Of a stretch of DNA of 64,000 nucleotides, positions 41,586 through 50,857 are shown one piece after another. Source of the DNA: Phaeodactylum tricornutum CCAP 1055/1. Its lineage: Eukaryota > Bacillariophyta > Bacillariophyceae > Surirellales > Neidiaceae. The stretch lies in NCBI RefSeq assembly GCF_000150955.2, contig NC_011674.1, positions 496,001-560,000 of the forward strand, read 5' to 3'. The position numbers and the translations under genes were made by a program. Within the stretch, counting starts at the first letter, position 1, and each line of letters starts with the position of its first letter. The notes under the pieces were generated by a model, which was not told where the DNA came from, made no database searches, and saw only the letters and a list, made by a program, of their open reading frames with translations.

Positions 41586-44500
41586 TTATTGTCTACAGCA
41601 TGCATATACTTTAGGTACGGATGTTGTGGCGAGTGCTATGCCCAGCTTCTTTTGTAGCGCACCACAAAAACCAGAAACACTGGCCCTGCTTTCAGCAATG
41701 GCAAGAGTGTCTTGCCAAGCTTTCCGGTGCAGAAGCCCCAATTGATATTCGACGAAGCCCAGGTCTGCTTCGACTCTAATTTTTCGAAATGAGGTGACGG
41801 CCAACCACTCCTTAGAGTGCTTTTCAACAAACCGATTGACTGCCTTCGTAAAGACTTTGACTTTCGAAAGTGATATTTCCGAATCAAATTTGAGCAATAT
41901 GTTGATCTGCGCGTTTTCGGAGCGCTTCAGATTGACGATACAACTGCGGGCTAGCGAAGCATTTGAAAACGTTGCGACTTTTCGAGATGAGATCATGCGA
42001 AGCGTGGTCGTGAACAAGTCCATTTTTTCAACAATCCATCCCTCCGCCTAAAAACAGATTCATCGGCAGAGTTAGAACACCCCATTACACAGAAAGATGT
42101 CCCTAAATTGCCACTATCAGACCTGACACTCACTCCATGCACATCCATTCTGTCGTCGTTTGATACGGTAATGTGATCGCCAATGTCAAAAGGCCAACGA
42201 ATCTGTTGAATTGGTTAGCAATCTACTGTTAGTAAGTGTTGATAAGTCTGGTAAAAGACGTAGAAAAGACAAGGTCTTACCAAGATAAAAAAAATGCCCT
42301 GCAGTACAAAATTGCAAAGTTGTGGTTAGCTTGTTTTGCTCTAGAGAAATACAAAAACACAGGCTGCAATATGATATGATGTACCTCAAAGAAATGTGAG
42401 CCAGCCGAACCTAAAATACCAGGGGAAAAAAAGAAGTGTCAGGCTAATCAATTGCACTCAAACAATGTGCTAGCTAGCCTTGCAAATTCTCTCATCGTAC
42501 TAACCAACCATAATCGCAGTAAGAACTACGGTGCCACAGAGTCCCGAAAAAGAAGAAGTAACGTCGATGCCACAAATGGCGAGCGAAATCAACAAGAGGA
42601 TTGTGAAGAAAGGGACGTTGATGATGTTCTCGTATGCCTTTTCAATTTGAGCTGCATTTGTGATTGAGCGCGTCAGAACGCGTATATCTCCATAAGTCTC
42701 ATTAACGGATTGGATAAACCCGGCAGCCCAATGTGTCCGTTGCTATCTGGGTGGAATACTTGTAATAGGGCTCTCACTTTGTTACTAGCAATGTCACCCT
42801 TTTCCCGTAGCACTATTCTAGAAAGCACTCCAAACTCAAGACCAGCGGCCTCTTCCCGATCCTGGAGTTTCAGCAAACGCCGATATACAATTTCGGCTGA
42901 ATTTGAGCATTGAGCCTGAGTTGCCGAGGGTCCAAATACAGCAGAAAAAGGATACTCTGATTGTATCATCTGGTACGAATGGTGGAAAAGCAGAATATCT
43001 TTTAACGAGGTGACGTTCTGCAAAACACGATGGAATGAGAATCGGTATGACTAAAGAATCGCCGACTTGCCCACACTTACAATATTCTCGTCATTGGACT
43101 GCGCCACATATTCTTTCAAGTTCTCAAAAAGAGTAGGTAATTGCAAGTTCTGCGAATATTTGTCGACATTGCGATCGACCTTTATCCGTCCGCCTGTTCT
43201 TTCATCCGATGATGAACGGTTGACAAAAGAAGGATCCGCTTTGAGTGGGTTCACACTGATATCACTGCGAGCAAAACTCTCTGCGTTACTTGAAAGGTAT
43301 GCTACTTCACTAATAAGAAGCATCTTGTTCAGAATTTTGGTCAATTGATGATTGTATCGACTATACAGTCGTCTGCCGAAGTGCTGGCCGGCCCAAAGAC
43401 GCTTTAACCATGTTGAAACACCGACAAATATAAATGCATAGAGGACACGCCCGTAGAAAGCGTGGCTTGAAACATTACCGGCAGGATTTGCTTGAGATAA
43501 AACTTCGATCTTGGTTTGCCTTTGTCATGAATAGTTGAATGACTGACGGCGTAAGCAACAGCAAAGCCCAAAAGCAAGCAGAGAACGAAGAGCTTACCAG
43601 AACAGCCAATGATTTTTGAAATCGCTTTTTCCGTACGACAACAAACAGCTCAATGTGGCAAAGGAAACAAGCTTGATCGGATAGCCGTGCCCTTGTGATA
43701 TCGAAAGCGCCAAGTTGGGTCCCAAACTACGGATGAAGCCTGGGCTGGCTAGAGCAAGATATTTGACAAGGCATACTTCAAAACAACTAGCCAAAGCATA
43801 CAGCACAATTTGTCGTACCCCTAAAAACAGACACCACCAGCTAGCTGATGTCACGGTTGTTCCATTCAAGTCCCCTTTTGGGTCCACAGCAGGCTCACCC
43901 GGCTGCCACCATCCTGCTTGTGGATTCCCGGCCCCATAAAAGAGAAAGCAAGCGATCATCGTCGACGGAAGAATGGCATAAAAGACAAGATTCAATGTGG
44001 TGCGCTTTAAGAAGTCCTTTTCACCATTGCATAGACTTTCAAACATGGCCCACTGGTCTTCCACTGCCTTCGCGTTCCGCACGAACTCATTGCTGAGACC
44101 AACAGAGTCTTTGATGGAGAGATGATTGATTTTATGGCCAGTTTCGTCCTGGGCCACACTGCTATTCCCTTGGTCGCTTTCCTGTTGATCTTGAGTATCC
44201 TGATCGGTGTCGTTACTCTCTTCTTCTTTTCCTCTTTGCAAACGACTAGTCTTACCAGAAGCGATAGCAGCACTAGCTCCTCCCGTTGGATATGCCAATA
44301 CCAAAATACTTTTCATTATCCGAGCATGCCTGACAAGCATATCCATTGAGCTTTCGTTCAGACGTAGTTCATGACCCGTTTCGACTTCAAAGCAGTCTGC
44401 CTCATCATCAGGAGATATTATCTTCTGAAACGCTTCAAAAGCACTGGAAGCCCTCAACAAAGCGTCCTCGCGCAATACCTTTGGGTTTTTGGCTTGATTC

Positions 44501-45759
44501 GAATCAAACATTGTCAATCTTTGAATGTGGCCTTCGTGGGTATCGAAAATAAGCTTTTCGACTTTCGCATCAATCTCTTTTGCTCTAAAGTGGTCTTCCT
44601 CATAATCTAGAGCCTTTCTTGTCGCCGGCAGACTTGAAGTTTCGGAAGGCGTCGACGACTGTGCTGTTAAATTGTCTAAGGCTGCGATTGATGCGTTTGA
44701 ATGATCTAGCGGAGCGAGCGATACGGTAGGCGATCGCTTGACCAAAGTCATGAGAGATTTTTTCACGACGGGATTCATGGCTGCAGACTTGTCAGGAATC
44801 CTCGCTTGATCCATCTGCAAAGAAAAATCACTCAAAATTGGTTGCTGTAGTGCGACTGGTACGTCAATGTTCATACCCCGGACTTCCCCATGAAGTTGCG
44901 ACTCCACGGTAGGATCCCAGGATGCGTTGCGGCGATGACCAAGACGACGATCTTCTTGATGCTGCTGTTTAGTGAAATCTCCCCTCGGCAGCAGCAAGTC
45001 GTTTCCGTTGGGTGCTTCAAAAGACGCATCCGTCAGCGCCGACAAAAAGCTGGCGTCTCCGGCGCTCGAGGCGCGCCTATGATGTCGCGGCAGAACGACC
45101 GGTGGCTTGGAAAGATGCGCGGCAAACGCCGAAGTGACTGTGCCCTCTACACTGTGACTGGAGAACCGTGCTATTTGTCCGGGCGCCCTCGGTGGACGGT
45201 GACTGTTGTTGTTGTTGTTGCTATGATTTATTTGCGATGTTGTTCGGGACGAGTACGACACATTCTCCAAGTGTTGTATCAGCGGTGGGGGAGACAACGT
45301 TTGGGAGTGGGACGCAGAGGGCGGAGTCATAGTTTCGCTGGGACTGAGGTCGTAAAACGGCAGCCTCGGTTGTTGCTCCGGGGAAAGGGTTAAAATGTGA
45401 TCTGTGTCTTCCGTATCGAACGCTCCGCGGCCGTTTAGACCAGAACGTCTACTGCTATTGACAAAGTCTTCACCAAATAACGAATTGTTGCTGAGAGCCC
45501 TTGGAGGAGTCCGGGCGTCCCGTTCCGGTCCGGCCCGGTCGTCTTGATCACTACTGACCGTTGTAGGGCTTCGGAGGGGAGAAGAGTAGGCATGATTATC
45601 GCCGTCGTCCGGCGAGGTGCCCAAAAATGTGTGGAACAACGTGCTGTCGTCCACATCTTCCGTAGAATTGTCCCTCGAGCGTTTGAGGCCATTTTCTCCG
45701 TCCTCCCAAGAACGGGAATTCAAAGGACGTGGGAGAAAAAGCTTACCGGAGCCGTCCAT
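41586..45759 (-). CDS. MscS-like channel copy D, one apparent frameshift
   Basis: This is the most divergent family member. Exons fitted: 43598-45759, 43081-43519, 42505-43017, 42385-42410 (26 nt), 42281-42298 (18 nt), 42134-42202 and 41586-42047. The ATG is at 45759; a longer frame opens only with GTG. The 720-residue first exon has a very long disordered N-terminus with a poly-Asn patch and RNASWD. Membrane segments, an EF-hand-like loop (HPDSNGHIG) and a pore region ending in IRWPFDIGDHITVS follow. At about 42714 one base appears to be missing: the frame must move between HIGLP and FIQSVNETYGD, and exon lengths sum to one less than a multiple of three. It may be an early pseudogene, or a sequence error in the G run there. 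Confidence 0.65.
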
Positions 45760-46328
45760 TCCGTAGATGAATGTAGCACTGTAACGGTGTTCACTTGTCA
45801 CTTACTCCGCCGTAGCTGTAAAAGACATTACCTTGACATCCACTGCCACATAGGAATTGCTTCCGTGTTGTGCTCTTTTGCTGGCAATCCGTTCGCTTCT
45901 GACATTCGATCGATGACGGTGATCCTCAATAATGGGCTTCCGCAAAAAAGATTATAGACGGTATTCACTCGCTCTCTAATTGGTTGGAGCTCTTGTTCAC
46001 AGTCACCTACCTACCTCACTCGTCTTGATTGGTAACAATCGTGTCACACTGCTCTAGAGCGTCTCGGTTCCACTACCATCGGCTGTGCTGTATATTAAAA
46101 CCCGAAAAGCACCGTAACGAGCAGAAACATAACTGTTCAGGATCCCGGTGTAGATGGCGCTCGTAATGGCACTGACAGAGAACTAGTTTTGGCCTCACAA
46201 GGAAAATCACGAAACAAGTATCTATCTACCTATTCATTTCACGCCCCACCACCTCCACAAGAAGTTCTCCTTTTAGAGCCCCGGTGTACCAACACAATTC
46301 TCGCTGTAGTAGTCGAGACTACCGCAGT
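45760..46328. other. Divergent promoter region, no gene seen
   Basis: This region lies between the 5' ends of MscS-like copy D and the thioredoxin-fold gene. Only chance ORFs. No clear regulatory words. Confidence 0.35.
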
Positions 46329-46997
46329 ATGCTATTCCTAAATTTCTTCGTCAACGCTTGCTTGTTGTGGACGACTGGACTGCAGCTTCTTCTGTTGTCT
46401 TCCGGAAAGATCTCGTCCGTCTCGGCCGAAGACGCCCCACCGCAACCGCTCCAGGAAGTCAAATTTTACAATCTTCCATCGGTTGTCAAACTCAACGACA
46501 AAAACTTTGAGCACGAGACTCAAGCATCCACGGGTGGCACCACCGGATCCTGGTTGATTTACTTCCACAAGTCCAGGGACGATACCCTCATCTACGGAGC
46601 CGTTCCGGACAACGACGTTTTGGCGGAACACCACATTGTACTCGGAGCCGCCAACATTAAATATAACGTGAACGTTTGGGAACGTATGCGGGTTCGAGGC
46701 TTGCCGGCATTCATTTATTTGCACAGGGGCAAGCTCTACCGGTATCAGAAACCTGCCATGGGCGGGTTTACGTGGAAAGGCTTGCTGCAGTTTTGTTTCG
46801 AAGACGTTCCCAATAATGTGTACGAGGGCGAACCGATTCCATCACCCATGACGGCCTTTTCTCGTTTGATGGAACTCGTCCGGTCGATACAAAAGGATGG
46901 CGGACGCTTCTTTGGTGGGATCTTGCTAGTGTTTTCCATTTTGGGAGCGGCTGCCTTGGCGGGACAAAAGAAGAAAGAAAAGAGCAAGACCGCTTGA
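46329..46997 (+). CDS. Thioredoxin-fold ER membrane protein without CxxC
   Basis: This is a 222-residue protein from the ATG at 46329; the frame upstream opens with GTG. The signal peptide spans about residues 1-33 (NACLLWTTGLQLLLLSSG), followed by a lumenal domain with the thioredoxin pattern VVKLNDKNFEHE, WLIYFHKSRDD and VRGLPAFIYLHRGKLYRY. The last of these holds the cis-Pro. The redox site is absent: where PDI/TMX proteins have CxxC this one has HKSRDD, so it is probably a binding or holdase subunit. One membrane span near the C-terminus (FFGGILLVFSILGAAALAG) is followed by a Lys-rich cytosolic tail. It resembles TMX- or OST3-like topologies without their catalytic cysteines. Confidence 0.7.
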   Translation: MLFLNFFVNACLLWTTGLQLLLLSSGKISSVSAEDAPPQPLQEVKFYNLPSVVKLNDKNFEHETQASTGGTTGSWLIYFHKSRDDTLIYGAVPDNDVLAEHHIVLGAANIKYNVNVWERMRVRGLPAFIYLHRGKLYRYQKPAMGGFTWKGLLQFCFEDVPNNVYEGEPIPSPMTAFSRLMELVRSIQKDGGRFFGGILLVFSILGAAALAGQKKKEKSKTA

Positions 46998-47238
46998 ACA
47001 TGCCTGTTATAATTGGAGTATAGATAAACGTGTCCGTATGAAAATGTATACAGAGATTTCACTTCTACCGTAAACGGTTGTTGCAGTGCTATTTTTGCCG
47101 ATGTGGTCCACAACCTCTTTCTTTAGAAAATTGTAAAGACATACTAACTCACTAGAAAGCTCCTCAGATTAGGCTATCGCAGGAATGTAATATTGTAAAA
47201 GTGGGCTTTTTACCTCGAAATCTCCTCCCTTTCTTTAC

Positions 47239-47248
47239 CTAACAGTAA
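47239..47248 (-). terminator. 3'-end motif TTACTGTTAG
   Basis: Lies about 40 nt past the stop of the minus-strand gene ending at 47287. It is the same word as after other genes in the window. Confidence 0.35.
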
Positions 47249-47286
47249 AACTCTTCCCAATATACGTCTCAATCACGTTTAAGTTT

Positions 47287-48605
47287 CTAGTACCCGGGGT
47301 ATGACGGAGCGGGGTATCCACCTTGTTGGGGTGGAGGTGCGTAATAATTGCCCGCATTGGGTTGCTGCTGCGGTGGTGCGTACGATTGCTGCGGAGGTAG
47401 ACCGTAGGCTTGTTGCTGCGGCGGAGCGCCGTACGGATTACTGCTCGCTGGTGGGCCATTCGCAAAGCCATCCGGAGCCCCCTGCTGGCGTGGTGGTTGC
47501 GCGAAGGACGGCGCAGATCCGTAGCTCGCATACGACTGATTGGACGGCGATTGAAACTGGTTCTGAAACGACGCGTTGCCAGCGGAGTTGGTGGGTGTGG
47601 CATAATTGTAACCCTGCGGTTGCGGTTGGGTACCCATGGCGAGACGTCCCGTCGAGTCAACATAGGGAGTCGGAGCGACACCACCGGGCATTTGGTAGGG
47701 TGCCAAGGTCGTTGTCGAAGCCGCCGCCACATTGACCGGTGGAGGAGCTTGATACTGATACGCTGCCGCTCCGGGAGGATTTGAGTTGTATCCGCCGCCG
47801 CTACCAAAGGAGCCCTGCATATTCCCGTACGAATTGGATCGGTCTTGAATGGCCGTATCCAGCGTAATATTGGATGCGTACATACCATTTCCTTGACTAC
47901 TGGTCATGCTGTTAGCGCTGGCACTGTGCGTGGCCGCCACTTGCTGAACTGGGGGATCGTCGTCAAAGCTAAGGAGTGATTCTTCTTCCCTTCGCATTGC
48001 CGAGGCGGCTCCACTGTTGGCTGAATCCATGCGCGGTCTTGCATGCTGGGCTTGAAAATCCCGCATACTTTCCACCTTGGCCTGTGCCAGGGCCCGTCGT
48101 TCTTCTGCTCCCATGGGAGAGTCCCTACCACTTTCGTGATGCCCTCGCGAATGACTCTCCCGCACCGTCATGGACGGCGTCCCCAACTGATAAATTTGGT
48201 TAAAGGCAAAGTAGGAAACGCCGTTGAGACGCAAATCGAACGGCTTGACGTCGGGCATGTCGCGGTTGACGGGTTGCGAGATGAAATGAACCTTAAAGGC
48301 CCCGTCCTTGCGATCGTGTAGAGTAAAGGAATGCTGCCACGCTCGATCGGTGGTCCATCCGTTCTGCCGCGATTGGAAAAGTGGACGTCCTTGCCGTCCA
48401 GGAACAATTGGCGCTTGCCCGTTTTCAGACTCCATAAAAAGGTGACTTCGTGTTCGCTGCCGCGACAGCCGACGCCCGTCTCACCTTTATCGACGGATTG
48501 GCGATCGGCGAGACCAAACTTGAAGCTCACGCGCTTTTTGGAAAATCCCAATGTTTTCGCCGTGTTTTTGACGTTGTGATCGATTTGGTAGGGAATAAAC
48601 ACCAT
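47287..48605 (-). CDS. Conserved protein with Pro/Gln-rich tail, apparent frameshift
   Basis: The N-terminal part starts at the ATG at 48605 and reads IDHNVKNTAKTLGFSKKRV, HEVTFLWSLKTGKRQLFLDG, KDVHFSN. The remainder continues in another frame: SRQNGWTTDRAWQHSF, KVHFISQPV, PFDLRLNGVSYFAFNQIYQL. The two halves look like one two-module beta-rich domain: a measured structure word followed by a similar second one. They join at about 48373-48378, where one extra or missing base moves the frame. A GT-AG pair there would give an impossibly short 23-nt intron. After residue about 190 the protein is low-complexity, rich in Pro, Gln, Tyr and Gly (PPQQQAYGLPPQQSYAPP). Similar proteins occur in stramenopiles as far as I recall. 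Function unknown. Confidence 0.6.
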
Positions 48606-48831
48606 TACTGCTTTCTAGTGCTACGGATCGAGCGATCAATCTACTGATGTTATTTGTGCTTACTGCTGGTATGCACAGTCAAAGGGGGTGTAGGACAATC
48701 AATGATGGGTGTGAAATACCTACAAGCGTTGCCAACACTATGGGGAGCGCAACAGCGGCGACCAGTGCTTGGCGGATCTTTTCAAAAGTGTTCCGCCGAA
48801 GCGTGCGGACCCTTTCCTTCCTTGAGCTTGT

Positions 48832-49173
48832 TTATACGCGCGCGTGGTCGGTCTCGTCCGGTCCCCGTATTCTATCGTACCGAGCAATAACCAGATTTGG
48901 ATTGGCTAAAGCTTGTCGTAGAAAGTTTGTACGGTACTGGCGTTCGGAAATGTGTTGTTGCTTGTCCCACGTCATAACTATATTCATCGCACCAATGAAT
49001 GGTCCCCCATCCAAAGTTGTCGAGCTAACTGTAATAGTAGAATCCGGAATGCGGGCCCGAGCAAGTTGGACCCGCAATATATATTGGGAAACCCGGCATT
49101 GGTCGCGTGGCAATTTCCGAGAATTGTCGTCGTGTCGTTCCGTTGGCTTCCGAAATGTCGTCGTCGTCGCCAT
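48832..49173 (-). CDS. Hypothetical small protein, uncertain
   Basis: A 113-codon frame opens with ATG at 49173 (ATTTTFRKPTERHDD) and ends at 48832. Composition is protein-like in the middle (ITVSSTTLDGGPFIGAMNI). No family, signal peptide or membrane segment was recognised. The competing plus-strand frame at 48647-49378 is longer but has a chance-like composition. The rest of 48606-49393 shows nothing. Confidence 0.25.
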   Translation of the reverse strand: MATTTTFRKPTERHDDNSRKLPRDQCRVSQYILRVQLARARIPDSTITVSSTTLDGGPFIGAMNIVMTWDKQQHISERQYRTNFLRQALANPNLVIARYDRIRGPDETDHARV

Positions 49174-49393
49174 ATTTTCCGGTCGGCACGACCATACCAA
49201 AACCCCGGACGAGAAATTAAACCACACACATCTTGCACATATCACAGGACACACGTTGCCAAACATTCGTGACAGTCCGGTGTCGAAACCGCTTCATCAT
49301 CGTTTGCCCAACCGTCTCGATCCGTTCACATTCAATCGCCATACGCTGCAAAGTGTAATTTCTGCATTCGAAACGTAGACAACAGCAATTGTC

Positions 49394-50482
49394 ATGTGTC
49401 TAGTCACCGAATGTTCGTCGAAGGAATCTTCGTCGTCGTCGTCGTCGTCCGTGGCTAAAAATTCCCAGCCATCGTCACGACTAACCGTAAATCAGCCCTC
49501 GTCCAACGTGAAACCGTCATCGAACGCCAATTTCGGCAGAATCCTCGCTAACGATATGAACGTCCTGAGTACTGTCTCTTTTATAGGATGGACAATTGCT
49601 GGAATCGTAATGGCACTGGCTACCGTCGCCTTTTCGGTTTCGTTTCCGTTCTGGCTCGCCCCGCACGCGGCCGACCAAACCTACCACGCCGCCTTTTATC
49701 GCTACGATGCCGTACTGTCACACTTTGACAACACGGTGTGGACGTACGGAACCGATTACGGCCTCGCCGTCGCCATGACGATACTCGCATCCCGCATCGC
49801 CACGTCCCGGGCGGTATCGCGGGTCACCGCCTGGCGGAGTCGGGGACTCCTGGCCTGTTATCTCGTCTCCGTCACCGCGGGAGGGCTGGCGCACCAATTC
49901 TATCGCACGATCGACGACCAAAACACGCTCACGTTTCGATTGCTCTGGACTTGTTGCGTGGGGACGGTCACGGCAGCATCCGGATTCATGGGGGCGATCG
50001 GGAGTGAACTCGTGGCGATCGATCAACGAGCCCTGTCACTCAACAAGGACCTGGTGCCCTACGTGCCCGTACAGTTTTGGACCGTCTTTGGAATTGTGAC
50101 AACACTCGTGTGTGCCTACGGTGGGCTTTCCTACCAACGACCAGCGTGTGATACTTTTATTGCCGGGACGACGCAGGCGCCGAGTACGTTTTACGTCATG
50201 GCCGTCCTCGCATTGGGGTTGCCCACGCAAGGGGTTCCAAACTGGGCACGCGTCGTCGGCGTGTTGGGATTTATTCTGAACGCCCCCTTGCTGCCCATGT
50301 ATCCATTGCTGGTACAGTATACTGATCTGTCGCTGGCGCAGGTCAACACTATTCTACACTCCTGCCTGTTGTTGGCCTGGGGCATGCAAGGGATTGCCCT
50401 GCGAAGGGTGTGCCTGGCCATGGAGCGTACGACGGGACCTCCCGTCACGGCCGTGCCCGTGAAAAAGAGGAAGGAAGCCTGA
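49394..50482 (+). CDS. Polytopic membrane protein of unknown function
   Basis: This is a 362-residue protein. The first 45 residues are Ser-rich, including a poly-Ser run encoded by a TCG/GTC microsatellite at about 49427-49450. From residue 57 there are about eight or nine membrane helices: WTIAGIVMALATVAFSV, YGLAVAMTILASRIATS, LLACYLVSVTAGGLAHQFY, LLWTCCVGTVTAASGFMGAI, FWTVFGIVTTLVCAYGGLSY, FYVMAVLALGLPTQGV and others. His and Tyr in the third helix (GGLAHQFYRTIDD) could be functional, recalling lipid-hydrolase membrane families, but this is speculation. The C-terminus is basic (PVKKRKEA), a possible KKxx-like ER signal. No family assigned. Confidence 0.65.
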   Translation: MCLVTECSSKESSSSSSSSVAKNSQPSSRLTVNQPSSNVKPSSNANFGRILANDMNVLSTVSFIGWTIAGIVMALATVAFSVSFPFWLAPHAADQTYHAAFYRYDAVLSHFDNTVWTYGTDYGLAVAMTILASRIATSRAVSRVTAWRSRGLLACYLVSVTAGGLAHQFYRTIDDQNTLTFRLLWTCCVGTVTAASGFMGAIGSELVAIDQRALSLNKDLVPYVPVQFWTVFGIVTTLVCAYGGLSYQRPACDTFIAGTTQAPSTFYVMAVLALGLPTQGVPNWARVVGVLGFILNAPLLPMYPLLVQYTDLSLAQVNTILHSCLLLAWGMQGIALRRVCLAMERTTGPPVTAVPVKKRKEA

Positions 50483-50857
50483 AGTATCATGCCAACACTG
50501 TGGATACGTGTTGTTTCTCCTCCGTTGGTATGCGGGTGTTTTTCGTTGGAAGCCCCCTCTACTACAATTCTTGCAACGTTTCGTGCTACCTACACGCAAA
50601 GTATCTCGTGTCGACAAGATACTTAATCGAATGTCGCCTTTCCAGATATACACACATACTTTCCTCTATTGCAACGCATCATTGACGAGAAAAACTGCAC
50701 GAACAAGCCAAAAACTGCACGACGAAAATCAAAAAGCCACCTTGTAGCTACATTCTAAAATCACTTACATATGGCATGACTAATTGCACAACGAAGCCTC
50801 AATCTCGTTCTTTCCCAGCTAGCTAACAGTTAGCACAATCCATTCGTGCTGCCCTTA
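50483..50857. other. Convergent 3' region with near-palindrome
   Basis: Contains a 26-base near-palindrome at 50599-50624 (aagtatct, gtcgac, agatactt) and, at 50823-50833, the symmetrical word CTAACAGTTAG. That word is 25 bases past the stop of the CLASP-like gene on the minus strand. Confidence 0.5.

Noticed and set aside
48647-49378. 243-codon plus-strand ORF
   Set aside because: Composition is chance-like, rich in Arg, Ser and Cys, with no domain. It overlaps a competing minus-strand frame. No splice support.
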